A DNA stretch of 64,000 nt from an uncultured Actinomycetes bacterium (GTDB taxonomy: Bacteria; Actinomycetota; Actinomycetes; Nanopelagicales; Nanopelagicaceae). A program made the position numbers and the translations under genes. Positions 42,758 to 51,606 of the stretch are shown one piece after another (position 1 is the stretch's first letter; each line of letters begins with the position of its first letter). The notes beneath the pieces were generated by a model that searched no databases, was not told where the DNA came from, and was given only the letters and a program-made list of their open reading frames with translations. The stretch spans positions 1-64,000 of the forward strand of contig CAINLV010000111.1 in NCBI GenBank assembly GCA_903850565.1, in the 5' to 3' direction.

Positions 42758-43561
42758 TTAGTTGGATGCTTCCCCATAATTAAATGTTGTAACGCATCCG
42801 CCATCAACAGTAACGATGGCACCAGTCATAAATGAGGCTTCGTCAGAAACCAAGAATGCCGCAACATTTGCGACTTCAATAGGTTGCGCTTGGCGCCCAA
42901 TAGGTTGCATGGCTGCGGCTTTCTCGCGGCGGGCCACTGCGGCTTCGTATTGCTCATCACTCAAGGTGCTCTTGCGACGTCCCAGATTAGTGTCGATATA
43001 GCCAGGGCAAATTGCATTGATGCGAATACCTTCGGGAGCATAATCAACTGTTAATTGGCGGGTGTAGTTGATGATGGCGCCCTTGGAAGCACAATAGGCC
43101 GCAGCCTTCGGTGCCCCAATCAGGCCATAAGTGGATGCAATATTGACGATCCGCCCATCATTCTTCTTTAAGAAGTGTGGCAGGGCATATTTTGTGCAAA
43201 GGAAAGTTCCACCGATATTTATGGCTAAAACTCGCATAAAGTCGGCATGATCGATCTCGTGCGTGCGAAGTTGACCGCCGCCTACTCCAGCATTGTTAAC
43301 CAAGATATCTAACCCACCGAAGGTAGCGACTGTTGTGTCAATTAAATTCTTGACATGTTCTTCATTAGATACATCTGCTTCGACGAAGATTGCCTGGCCA
43401 CCGGCAGCTTTAATCTCTTCAACCACACGATTTCCATCGTCCACCAGAACATCAGAAACGGTAACTTTCGCACCAGCCACTGCAAGTCGCATGGCTGTTG
43501 CTCGTCCAATTCCATTTCCTGATCCAGTAACAATCGCAACTTTCCCTGAAAGATTTGTCAT
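42758..43561 (-). CDS. Short-chain dehydrogenase/reductase
   Basis: A 267-residue SDR oxidoreductase with a classical cofactor motif VTGSGNGIGRATAM, NNAGVGGG and the active site S-Y-K region IVNIASTYGLIGAPKAAAYC then ASKGA. The C-terminal PEGIRINAICPGYIDT and FLVSDEASFMTGAIVTVDGG are standard. Last gene of the peptide operon, 12 bases after the D-aminopeptidase. The substrate is unknown; its presence with peptidases suggests it handles a product of unusual amino acids. Confidence 0.88.
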   Translation of the reverse strand: MTNLSGKVAIVTGSGNGIGRATAMRLAVAGAKVTVSDVLVDDGNRVVEEIKAAGGQAIFVEADVSNEEHVKNLIDTTVATFGGLDILVNNAGVGGGQLRTHEIDHADFMRVLAINIGGTFLCTKYALPHFLKKNDGRIVNIASTYGLIGAPKAAAYCASKGAIINYTRQLTVDYAPEGIRINAICPGYIDTNLGRRKSTLSDEQYEAAVARREKAAAMQPIGRQAQPIEVANVAAFLVSDEASFMTGAIVTVDGGCVTTFNYGEASN

Positions 43562-43573
43562 TTTTGATTCTCT

Positions 43574-44398
43574 CTATTCGACGATTGTGCGGCTAAGGAA
43601 TACGGTGGTGATAAAACGGCGGAAGAGATTTAATGGATCGGAATCAGTAAGTTCCACCGTCTTCGCACCGGTTCGGACCGTACCCGGGATCCATGTAGCT
43701 TGCTCGGCAAAGTCACCGTTATGGAAGGTAATCTCTATTGTCGCTGGCAAAGTGATGGCTGGCGCTGAAATGCTCTTCAAATTCTTAATTGCTTCAGTGG
43801 CCTTCTCTTTAATTAATTCACATGCTTGAACTGGATGCATGCTATCTGAGGCAAAGCGAGAAATGCTCTTCTTTACAACTGCAGATTTCACATCAGGTGA
43901 CCATACTTCCGTCTCGATCTGAGTGGTTTCATCACCAGATACAAGAACCACTGGTACGCCATAATGCTGCGCAACAAGGCAATTTAAGCCAGCTTCAGAA
44001 GCTATTTGACCATTAATTTTGATCTCTGAAATAGCACGGGGGTTATAGGTGTGTGAAAGAACGGATGCTTGGCTGCTCATAGAGCCGTGATAGGAGATGA
44101 AGAAGATTGCATCGTAAGAAGAATCTAACCCTTGCATCATGTACATAGGTTTGTGCTTGCCCGATAAATATCGTGCGTTCCCAGCCAATTGATCAGGGAA
44201 AATATTTTGCATGGCTGAATGGGAATCGTTTAACAGGAATTCTGTTGCGCCGGCAGCCATGGCGCCTTCGATACTGGCGTTAATTTCTTTTGTGAGTAAA
44301 CCACGGTAGTAGTTGTAGTCAGGGTTTCCAGCAATGCACTGGTTCCAGTCAACGACTCCTGCAGTACCTTCCATGTCGGAACTTATGAATATTTTCAT
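43574..44398 (-). CDS. dppA: D-aminopeptidase (M55 family, DppA type)
   Basis: A 274-residue zinc D-aminopeptidase that removes N-terminal D-amino acids (D-Ala, Gly) from peptides. Motifs: MKIFISSDMEGTAGVVDW (metal-binding D and E), EFLLNDSHSAMQN (H), FFISYHGSM (H) and ASEAGLNCLVAQHYGVPVV. ATG 44398 is chosen because the family begins there and it overlaps the upstream gene as ATGA; upstream codons to 44518 belong to that gene. In Bacillus, dppA heads the dppABCDE operon; here it is likewise in an operon with a full dipeptide importer, so salvage of D-residue peptides from cell walls is likely. Confidence 0.92.
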   Translation of the reverse strand: MKIFISSDMEGTAGVVDWNQCIAGNPDYNYYRGLLTKEINASIEGAMAAGATEFLLNDSHSAMQNIFPDQLAGNARYLSGKHKPMYMMQGLDSSYDAIFFISYHGSMSSQASVLSHTYNPRAISEIKINGQIASEAGLNCLVAQHYGVPVVLVSGDETTQIETEVWSPDVKSAVVKKSISRFASDSMHPVQACELIKEKATEAIKNLKSISAPAITLPATIEITFHNGDFAEQATWIPGTVRTGAKTVELTDSDPLNLFRRFITTVFLSRTIVE

Positions 44399-45351
44399 AT
44401 CAGTGCCTTTCGTGGTCGAAATTCTGGTTCGGTGGAATTCTCGGTCATTAATGTGTAGGTAGAGCCTTCCATTCCAGCGGCGCCGCCATGACGACCATCT
44501 GGCGTTAGGGCTAAGCACCGAAGTTCGGCTCTGAAGTCATCGGGAAGGGCTCTTGCCTCTTGCAAGGCGGCAAAACAAGCATCTTCAGGAGTCATGCCAG
44601 AACGCATGTTTTCAACAACGGTTCGGGAGGTACCTGAGCGAAGGGCAAGTTCGCCTCGTCCAGTACAGGCGGCGGCACCGTAGCGAATGTCAGAATAATT
44701 TCCGGCACCTGGGACTGCTGAATCGCCAACTCGACCAGGGTGTTTGTACGGATAACCGCTTGTGCTTACTCCGCAGACGATCTCACCGCTCTTATCCATG
44801 GCAATAATATTGATCGTTCCCCAAGGTCCATCGTGAGGTGACATTCGGGTTACAAGTTCCAATGCGGCCATGCGATATCGCTCGTCGCCCGTTGTCGCTT
44901 TGGTATTTTCGCCTTCAATCGATTCGCTAGGAACCGTTTTCAATTGGGCTAGCCAGAGTTCTTTAGCCTCTGGAGTTAGCAATTCCGCGCGAGTGAAACC
45001 TAAGTAGTCTGCAAAAGCCTCTGCGCCTTCACCAACTAAGAATGCATGCTGAGGTAATTTTTCTAACACCGCTCTGGCAATGGAAATGGGGTTTGGGAAA
45101 TCTTTTACTGCGGCCACCGCCCCAAAGGCGCGAGTGGAGCCAACCATGATTGAGGCATCTAATTCGACAATTCCTCTGGCATTTGGAAGACCACCAGTTC
45201 CGACATAATGATCAGCCAAGTTATCTTCGCAAAGTTGCAATCCTCGCTCAACGGCATCGAGCGCACTTCCACCTCTACGAAGAATCTCCATTGCCGCTGG
45301 AATTCCAGCTTCACTTCGTTCACTTCCAATTATTACCAGCTCTGACACCAT
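44395..45351 (-). CDS. Isoaspartyl peptidase/N4-glycosylasparaginase-type Ntn hydrolase
   Basis: A 318-residue N-terminal-nucleophile hydrolase (T2 family), matured by self-cleavage before a threonine. The nucleophile is probably the Thr in DGPWGTINIIAMDKSG; VCGVSTSGYPYKHPGRVGDS and CTGRGELALRSG follow as in the family substrate pocket. Usual sequence at the cleavage site is HDTxG; here it is PWGTINI, a noted variation. It removes isoaspartyl residues or GlcNAc-Asn linkages. AAGGAG precedes ATG 45351. Placed between the importer ATPases and DppA, it most likely finishes digestion of imported damaged peptides or glycopeptides. Confidence 0.85.
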   Translation of the reverse strand: MVSELVIIGSERSEAGIPAAMEILRRGGSALDAVERGLQLCEDNLADHYVGTGGLPNARGIVELDASIMVGSTRAFGAVAAVKDFPNPISIARAVLEKLPQHAFLVGEGAEAFADYLGFTRAELLTPEAKELWLAQLKTVPSESIEGENTKATTGDERYRMAALELVTRMSPHDGPWGTINIIAMDKSGEIVCGVSTSGYPYKHPGRVGDSAVPGAGNYSDIRYGAAACTGRGELALRSGTSRTVVENMRSGMTPEDACFAALQEARALPDDFRAELRCLALTPDGRHGGAAGMEGSTYTLMTENSTEPEFRPRKALI

Positions 45352-45380
45352 TACTCCTTTGTTGATGGTTTAAGTAAAAA

Positions 45381-46352
45381 TTAGTGAACGAGCTGGCAAG
45401 CGACTCGATGATGTGAACCTCGGATTTGCAAGAGTTCAGGATCCACAGTCAAGCAAGACTCAACCGCAATTGGGCAGCGACTTTGGAAACGGCAGCCTTG
45501 GAAGTGTGCCTGCATCTTTGGTAGCTCGCCATCAGGTGCCTCGCCTAGTTTGGAACCAGGAGTCATCTTGGGAACGGATGAGAGAAGTAATTTTGTATAA
45601 GGATGTTGCGGGTCGGCAAAGACCTGTTCCGTAGGACCAGTTTCAACAATTCGACCTAAATACATAACCACAATTTGATCGCTGATCTGACGAATCACGG
45701 CGATATTGTGAGAAATAAAGAGCATTGTTAGGCCAAGGTCACGTTTTAGATCCAATAGTAAGTTAACGATGCTGGCCTGAACTGAAACATCTAACGCCGA
45801 GACCGCCTCATCGGCAATAAGAATCTTCGGTTCTAGCGCCAGTGCCCGGGCAATGCCAATCCGCTGGCGTTGTCCACCAGAAAACTGTCGCGGAAAAGAT
45901 TGCAATGCCGAAAGTGGAAGCCCAACTAGCGAGAGCAGTTCCTTGCAGCGTTCATCTACTTTCTCTTTAGAAACTAATTTATGAAAGAGAAGAATCTCTT
46001 TCAGCATGTCCCCCACAGACATTCGCGGATTAAGCGAAGCAAAAGGGTCCTGGAAAATCATCTGGACCGATCGTCGTTGTTCTAAGGTTCGTTCTTGACC
46101 AATGCTTTCGCCATACAGGCTCAACTCCCCCGCCGTGGCCGGGTATAGCCCTACCAAAGTGCGTCCTAAAGTTGATTTTCCGCAACCGGATTCGCCCACC
46201 AAACCGATGGTTTCCCCGGCATGTATTTCAAAATCGACACCATCCACTGCCGGGATTGTGAGCGGTTCTTTTCCACGCAACTTCGAAACCAAGGATTGTC
46301 GTCCAACAAAGTGTTTGGAAAGTCCGGTGGCGCTGAGAATTACTTCACTCAT
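45381..46352 (-). CDS. dppF: Peptide ABC transporter ATPase, DppF type
   Basis: A 323-residue ATPase with Walker A VGESGCGKSTLGR, signature QFSGGQRQRIGIARALAL, Walker B ILIADEAVSALDVSV and the C-terminal oligopeptide Cys motif (CRFQSRCPIAVESC). Walker B is followed by EAVS where the paralogue at 2333 has EPVS, a tolerated change. Fifth gene of the importer operon, with an ATGA overlap with dppD. Full length, unlike the shorter paralogue in the muropeptide locus. Confidence 0.93.
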   Translation of the reverse strand: MSEVILSATGLSKHFVGRQSLVSKLRGKEPLTIPAVDGVDFEIHAGETIGLVGESGCGKSTLGRTLVGLYPATAGELSLYGESIGQERTLEQRRSVQMIFQDPFASLNPRMSVGDMLKEILLFHKLVSKEKVDERCKELLSLVGLPLSALQSFPRQFSGGQRQRIGIARALALEPKILIADEAVSALDVSVQASIVNLLLDLKRDLGLTMLFISHNIAVIRQISDQIVVMYLGRIVETGPTEQVFADPQHPYTKLLLSSVPKMTPGSKLGEAPDGELPKMQAHFQGCRFQSRCPIAVESCLTVDPELLQIRGSHHRVACQLVH

Positions 46353-47344
46353 GCTCTTGCCTCCGAAAGTTTATCTAGATAATTCTGTGAATGATGGCAA
46401 GCGGACAAGGAGGTACGTATCGGGAGTAAATCCGGTTCTGTAGTCCTACATAGATCCGAAACCGCGAAACATCGAGGTGCAAATGGGCAACCGACAAAAG
46501 TCTTGGTTAAATCGGGGGCTTCGCCAGATATTGAGAAAAGCCGTTCGACTTGGTGGTCCATGTCGGGAGCTGACTTCAACAATGAATATGCGTAGGGATG
46601 AGTGGGATCTTGGAAAGTGTCCTGAACATTTCCACGCTCTACAAAACGCCCGGCATACATGACATTCACTTCTTGGCAGATTTCGTTAACAACCGCCAAA
46701 TCGTGAGTCACAAAAACAATTCCAGTGTTCTCTTTTTGACGAAGGTCTAGAAGAAGTCGAAGTACCTGGGCTTGAATAGTTACATCAAGAGCAGTCGTTG
46801 GCTCGTCGCAGAATATCAATCGAGGATTCCCGGAAAGGGCGATGGCAATTGCCACTCTTTGACGCAAGCCACCGGAAAGCTGATGCGGGTAAACCTTGAG
46901 CCGTTTTTCGGCTTCTGGAATTCCCACCAAAGTCATAAGTTCTATTGCTCGTTCGCGTGACTTCTCTTTTGACCAGCCCATACGACGGTGTGGGATTTCG
47001 GCAATCTGAGTTCCTACAGTGAGAACTGGATTCAGCGCAGCGATCGCATCTTGAAAGACAATGCCAATCTTCTCGGCCAAGAGTTGGCGGCGCGCTTTTT
47101 CTGATAGTTCAAATAAGGATTGACCTTCGATAAAGATATCGCCGGAGGTAATTCGAGCATTCTTAGGGAGCAATCCCAAAATTGCTTTCAGAGTTATGGA
47201 CTTTCCGCTACCGGATTCTCCAACAATTCCAATGGATTGTCCTTCATTCACATCTAGTGAAATTCCGCGGATTGCTTTTAGTAGACCTCGGTTTGTTTCA
47301 ATATCAACATGGAGATTACGGACCGAGAGGAAAGGTGTGCTCAT
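46349..47344 (-). CDS. dppD: Peptide ABC transporter ATPase, DppD type
   Basis: A 331-residue ATPase: Walker A GESGSGKSITLKAILG, signature LSGGLRQRVAIAIALSG, Walker B LIFCDEPTTALDVTIQ, C-terminal Cys motif (CPFAPRCFAVSDLC). The frame is open to 47482, but ATG 47344 is chosen because it overlaps the permease stop (ATGA) and the family starts there. Pairs with dppF as the heterodimeric motor of the importer. Confidence 0.93.
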   Translation of the reverse strand: MSTPFLSVRNLHVDIETNRGLLKAIRGISLDVNEGQSIGIVGESGSGKSITLKAILGLLPKNARITSGDIFIEGQSLFELSEKARRQLLAEKIGIVFQDAIAALNPVLTVGTQIAEIPHRRMGWSKEKSRERAIELMTLVGIPEAEKRLKVYPHQLSGGLRQRVAIAIALSGNPRLIFCDEPTTALDVTIQAQVLRLLLDLRQKENTGIVFVTHDLAVVNEICQEVNVMYAGRFVERGNVQDTFQDPTHPYAYSLLKSAPDMDHQVERLFSISGEAPDLTKTFVGCPFAPRCFAVSDLCRTTEPDLLPIRTSLSACHHSQNYLDKLSEARA

Positions 47345-48141
47345 TTGTTCAACCGCTTCACAAGTCCATCTCCAATGAGGGAAAGTCCAAATCCAACAAT
47401 TACCACCATGACACCTGGAATAGTTGGAATCCACCACTGCTGCAAAATGTAGGCCTGACCTTCCTGGATCATCGAGCCCCATTCGGCAGTTGGAATAGGA
47501 ACCCCAAGCCCCAAATACCCAAGTGAGACGATGGCCAAAATGCTCAAGACAATGTCGCTCATTGAGAAGACGATGGCCTGCGAGATTACATTTGGAAGAA
47601 CATGGCGTCGAAGAATACGTGAAGTTGGTAGCCCGCTGAGTTTGGCTGCGTGAACATAATCCAATTCTTTAGCAACCAAAACCGCCGCTCGAATAATTCG
47701 GCAATAGGCCACCCAACCAACCAAACTAATCGCGAGGATGATGGATTTAGGACCGGCTCCAACTACGAAGACTAGGGCGATAGCAAGCACATAAAATGGA
47801 AAAGCGATTGTGGTATCAACAATGCGCATGAGGATTACATCAAACCAGCCCCCGCGCCAACCAGATATCAAGCCCAAAGTTGTTCCTAGGACAAAGGGAA
47901 AGAGAACCGCCAAAATTCCGATCGAGAGATCAATACGGGCGCCATAGATGATGCGTGTTAATACATCTCGACCCAAATTGTCTGTGCCCAGCCAATGATG
48001 TCTGCTTGGGGCAGCCAAGGTGGACATGAGGTTTTGACCAATAGGGTCATAGTGAGTCAGCCATGGCGCAAAAATGGCGACGAAAGCCAAGGTAGAAATG
48101 ATCGCAATACCGAGATAAAAAGAATAGTTTTTGTTTTTCAT
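47341..48141 (-). CDS. dppC: Peptide ABC transporter permease, DppC type
   Basis: A 266-residue permease. N-terminal cytoplasmic helix and first membrane span (YLGIAIISTLAFVAIFAPWL), HWLGTDNLGRDVLTRIIYGA, the EAA-like loop KELDYVHAAKLSGLPTSRI, and a C-terminal GLGVPIPTAEWGSMIQEGQ and LIGDGLVKRLN. Six spans. It overlaps dppB by one base (TAATG) and dppD by four. It gives an intact comparison for the truncated permease at 1225-1392. Confidence 0.93.
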   Translation of the reverse strand: MKNKNYSFYLGIAIISTLAFVAIFAPWLTHYDPIGQNLMSTLAAPSRHHWLGTDNLGRDVLTRIIYGARIDLSIGILAVLFPFVLGTTLGLISGWRGGWFDVILMRIVDTTIAFPFYVLAIALVFVVGAGPKSIILAISLVGWVAYCRIIRAAVLVAKELDYVHAAKLSGLPTSRILRRHVLPNVISQAIVFSMSDIVLSILAIVSLGYLGLGVPIPTAEWGSMIQEGQAYILQQWWIPTIPGVMVVIVGFGLSLIGDGLVKRLNK

Positions 48142-49079
48142 TAGAGTGAAACCCGAGGATCTAGAGCTGCATGAATCAGGTCGGTAATCAGATTCACGGT
48201 GACAACTGCCAATGCAAAAAAGATAGTTACACCTTGAACGATTGGGTAGTCACGGCGGCCAATGGCATCGATCATGAGGGATCCTGTCCCTGGGATAGCA
48301 AAAACTCGTTCAACAATCACAGTAGAACCGATGAGATAAGCAATATTGACTCCCAGAACTGTTACCGAGGCAATAATCGCATTTCTCAATACGTGGCTCA
48401 CGGTGACCCGAATACGGCTAAGACCCTTTGATCGTGCGGTCAGTACGAAATCGGCTTCCCAGATTTCCAGCATGCTGGCACGCAATGAACGAATCAAAAT
48501 TGGCGACAGGCCAATAGCGATAGAGAGCGATGGAAGAAATATCGAACGAACATGCTCGGCAAATGTGTAGCCAAAGCCACTAACGGGAAAAAGGTGCACT
48601 TTCAGGCCCAACAAGAGGATTAATTCAATTCCAATCCACACTTGTGGCATTCCCAGCCCGATGATCGGAACCATTCGAACTATCTGATCTCTAGCCGCAC
48701 CTTCTTTGGACGCAGCCAAAACCGCTAATGGAAAACTTATCAAGAGGGAGAGGAGGATTCCCCCGATCAACAAAAAGGAAGAGGCTTGCAATCGACCAGC
48801 AATTAATCCGGATACCGAGGTGCGATCATAGAAACTGGTGCCCAATGAACCATGAAATAGATGATTCAAGAAGGAAAAATATTGAACGATGATCGAGCGA
48901 TCAATACCGAGTTGGTGATGCAAAATTTTGGTTCGAGCCGGAGTCGCCGTTTGTCCGAGTAAAACGTCGGCGGGATCTCCGGGAATTAAGTGAACGAGGG
49001 TAAAAACAAATACTGAAATGCCGAAGAGAGCAGGTATCACCTGAAGCAATCTCTTGCCTGCATAAGACAAGAAATTCAT
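48141..49079 (-). CDS. dppB: Peptide ABC transporter permease, DppB type
   Basis: A 312-residue permease with six spans: LLQVIPALFGISVFVFTLVH with PGDPADVLLG, LGTSFYDRTSV, the EAA loop EADFVLTARSKGLSRIRV, and a late GSTVIVERVFAIPGTG. These are the standard features of the DppB family. First permease after the binding protein gene (65-base gap), followed directly by dppC. Confidence 0.93.
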   Translation of the reverse strand: MNFLSYAGKRLLQVIPALFGISVFVFTLVHLIPGDPADVLLGQTATPARTKILHHQLGIDRSIIVQYFSFLNHLFHGSLGTSFYDRTSVSGLIAGRLQASSFLLIGGILLSLLISFPLAVLAASKEGAARDQIVRMVPIIGLGMPQVWIGIELILLLGLKVHLFPVSGFGYTFAEHVRSIFLPSLSIAIGLSPILIRSLRASMLEIWEADFVLTARSKGLSRIRVTVSHVLRNAIIASVTVLGVNIAYLIGSTVIVERVFAIPGTGSLMIDAIGRRDYPIVQGVTIFFALAVVTVNLITDLIHAALDPRVSL

Positions 49080-49144
49080 CCGGTTACTACCTGCTCTCTT
49101 GTAGGAATTATTGCTGAGATTTCTATATTACTGGATAGAACTAC

Positions 49145-50689
49145 TTACGCCTTCTTTACATCTTCCATGTGGTACTGAAGTGTAGGAGTGACGTAGAAGC
49201 CAGTGATATTGGAACGGTTTGCATAGATGTATGGTGCGTTGTAAACGAACATCATCATTGCATCCTGGGCGACAAGCTTCTGTGCCAGGCTGTAGTTCTT
49301 CTGACGAACTGCAACGTCAGTTGTGGTCTGTGCGCGCTTTACTGCGTTGATTACAGACTTGTTGACGTAGTTGGTGTAGAAGGAACTAGTTCCGCCTTCA
49401 ACTGGGTTCAGTGCGAAGGTCATCAATTCGTCAGGATCTGAAATATCCATGGTCCAGGCGGTGCTGGTCAATTGATAGTTCATAGACTTCTGAGTTTGAC
49501 GCTTAACCTTTGGCTCTTGGGTCTTGATATTCAAGGTGACTCCAAGAGTTTTTAGTGAAGCCTGAAGAATTGAGCTCATGGCTTGATCCTGTACAGATCC
49601 AGCGCTAGCCAAGTATTCCAAGGTCAGGTTCTTCTTGTACTTTGACTTTGCCAATTCAGCGGCTGCGGCCTTCATGTCATATTGGATTCCAGGGGTGGTG
49701 GCATCGTAGAAGCCAACGTTTGGAGCCAAGATGGAGTTTGAAACGGTACCGACGCCAGCAAGGACAACCTTGATGATTGCGGCACGGTCAAGTGCGTAAG
49801 AAATGGCACGACGGATATGGACATCTGAAAGAGCAGGAACCTTGTGGTTAAACGCAATGTACTCAGATGCGGCTGCAGGGAATGCAGTTGCCTTCAAACC
49901 AGATGTGCTATTGATGGCAGCAAATGAAGTTGCAGGAGGAAATTCATTGATATCTGCTTGACCGGACTTCAACATCAAGTCGCGGGTGTTGTCATCGACA
50001 ACGTACTTCCAAGTAACAGAGTTCAAATAAGGCTTTCCTGGCTGCCAGTAGTTCTTGTTCGCAACCATCTTTACTTCGGTGCCTGGTGTCCAGTGATCAA
50101 ATACAAATGGACCAGTTCCAACAGGTGACTTCAAGAATGCATCTGCAGACTTTCCGCCGAAGTTGGCAGGCAAGATTGCGTTAGAGAAGCTCGCAAGGTC
50201 AGATAGCAAAGGTGCCCATGGGGCGTTTGTCTTGATAACCACGGTGTCAGCGGAAGGAGCCGAAACTGACTCAATAGCGGTGTTCAAGAAGCCCCAGCCG
50301 TCGCCCTTTGTGGCACGATCAAGTGAGAACTTAACGTCTGCTGAAGTCATCTGCGCACCGTTGCTGAACTTCACATCGGTTCGAAGCTTGAAGGTCCAGG
50401 TCAACTTATCTTTTCCGACGGTGCCGCTCTTGGCTAACCAAGGGGTGACGTTCTTTCCGTCTGGAGTGATCATGAATAGTGGTTCGAAAATTTGCTCTTG
50501 GATGAAGATTGAGTCATTTTGAGCCAGGTCCGGATCGAAGGTAGCAAAATCTTGGTTTCTAACAAGAACCAAATCACCCTTTGGTGAAGCGTTATCTGCA
50601 TGAGCTGCAGGGAGAACGCCGGCAACCAAAGCACCAACGACAGTTACAGCAACAAGAGCTGCACTACCGAGTTTCTTTTTTAATTGCAT
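49145..50689 (-). CDS. Peptide ABC transporter substrate-binding protein (SBP family 5)
   Basis: A 514-residue exported solute-binding protein. Signal peptide LGSAALVAVTVVGALVAGVL with PAAHA cleavage. The mature protein has the family 5 layout: LVLVRNQDFATFDPDLAQND, a DKLTWTFKLRTDVKFSNGAQ signature with TSADVKFSLDRA, and SPVGTGPFVFDHWTPG. No lipobox Cys, so it is released or otherwise tethered. It heads the eight-gene operon down to 42758, and a dyad at 50716-50735 lies just upstream. Cargo is likely short peptides, perhaps with D-residues given DppA. Confidence 0.92.
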   Translation of the reverse strand: MQLKKKLGSAALVAVTVVGALVAGVLPAAHADNASPKGDLVLVRNQDFATFDPDLAQNDSIFIQEQIFEPLFMITPDGKNVTPWLAKSGTVGKDKLTWTFKLRTDVKFSNGAQMTSADVKFSLDRATKGDGWGFLNTAIESVSAPSADTVVIKTNAPWAPLLSDLASFSNAILPANFGGKSADAFLKSPVGTGPFVFDHWTPGTEVKMVANKNYWQPGKPYLNSVTWKYVVDDNTRDLMLKSGQADINEFPPATSFAAINSTSGLKATAFPAAASEYIAFNHKVPALSDVHIRRAISYALDRAAIIKVVLAGVGTVSNSILAPNVGFYDATTPGIQYDMKAAAAELAKSKYKKNLTLEYLASAGSVQDQAMSSILQASLKTLGVTLNIKTQEPKVKRQTQKSMNYQLTSTAWTMDISDPDELMTFALNPVEGGTSSFYTNYVNKSVINAVKRAQTTTDVAVRQKNYSLAQKLVAQDAMMMFVYNAPYIYANRSNITGFYVTPTLQYHMEDVKKA

Positions 50690-50715
50690 GTAAATGCACT
50701 CCTAATCAACGAAGG

Positions 50716-50735
50716 ATATTCAGGGAACTGAATAT
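50716..50735. promoter_or_regulatory. Perfect 8+4+8 dyad upstream of the peptide operon
   Basis: ATATTCAG (50716-50723), GGAA, CTGAATAT (50728-50735). It begins 26 bases upstream of the start codon of the binding protein at 50689, overlapping where the leader or promoter must be. A dimeric repressor site is the simplest reading; a small hairpin in the mRNA leader is the alternative. The remaining 180 bases to the next gene show nothing else that I can name. Confidence 0.5.
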
Positions 50736-50916
50736 GAGGGCTGTTCATGTCAGGTCGGCTTTAATACCGAGGGAGCGACACGGAAAGGAGACTAAAGGAA
50801 AATTGTCTGCTTTGCACGTGGAAACGATTTCAGCCATGTAAACCTTTTTTAAAAAGACATACCGCCAGAACAATCTGCCTGCAAATTTGGAAAGATGTGA
50901 CGATGCTTCAAAGTGG

Positions 50917-51606
50917 CTAGAAAAGGGAATGGCCGCCATCAACAGAGAGGCATTGCCCCGTGATCCACGAAGAATCTTCTGACGCGAAGAATCTAACCGC
51001 ATTAGCGATGTCGTGGGGTTTGCCCAACCTTCGGGTGGCAATGCCACTAATTATTTTGGCTTGGCCCTCATCGCCATAACTTTCCCACTGCTTGATAGTG
51101 GTCGGATTGGAGAGAATGAAACCAGGAGCAATGCAATTAACGGTAATTCCGTGTGGTCCAAGTTCGTAAGCCATCTGCCTAGTGAAAGCGATCTGTGCCG
51201 CTTTCGAGCTGGCATAAGCCTGAATTCCAGTCAGTGAGACGCTTCGGCCTGCCCCAGAAGAAATATTGACGATACGTCCCCACTTTTTGGCCTTCATCCC
51301 GGAAACAACTGCTCGGGTCGAATTAAAAGTCGTCTGCACGTTGGCATTAAATATTGCCTGCCATTGCTCATCGGTAATTTCTTCCAACGGATGATGTACC
51401 TGTCCTGCTACTCCGCCGGCATTGTTGACCAAAATATCAACGGGACCGATCTTGGCAAAAAATGCGTTGGCTTGCGCCGAGTTGGAGAGGTCGACCTCGG
51501 GCAAGTCCACCGAATGAACTATGTACCCAGTCTCGGAGAGCAGTTGCGCAATCCCTTTGCCAATTCCATGCCCAGCGCCGGTTACGACGGCTACCAAATT
51601 ACTCAT
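50917..51606 (-). CDS. Short-chain dehydrogenase/reductase
   Basis: A 229-residue SDR. Cofactor motif VVTGAGHGIGKGIAQLL, NNAGGVAGQ, active site ISSGAGRSVSLTGIQAYASSK and C-terminal FASEDSSWITGQCLSVDGG. It overlaps the alpha/beta hydrolase gene by ATGA and is the second gene of that pair. Role not known; possibly a 3-oxoacyl or sugar alcohol substrate. Confidence 0.88.
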   Translation of the reverse strand: MSNLVAVVTGAGHGIGKGIAQLLSETGYIVHSVDLPEVDLSNSAQANAFFAKIGPVDILVNNAGGVAGQVHHPLEEITDEQWQAIFNANVQTTFNSTRAVVSGMKAKKWGRIVNISSGAGRSVSLTGIQAYASSKAAQIAFTRQMAYELGPHGITVNCIAPGFILSNPTTIKQWESYGDEGQAKIISGIATRRLGKPHDIANAVRFFASEDSSWITGQCLSVDGGHSLF

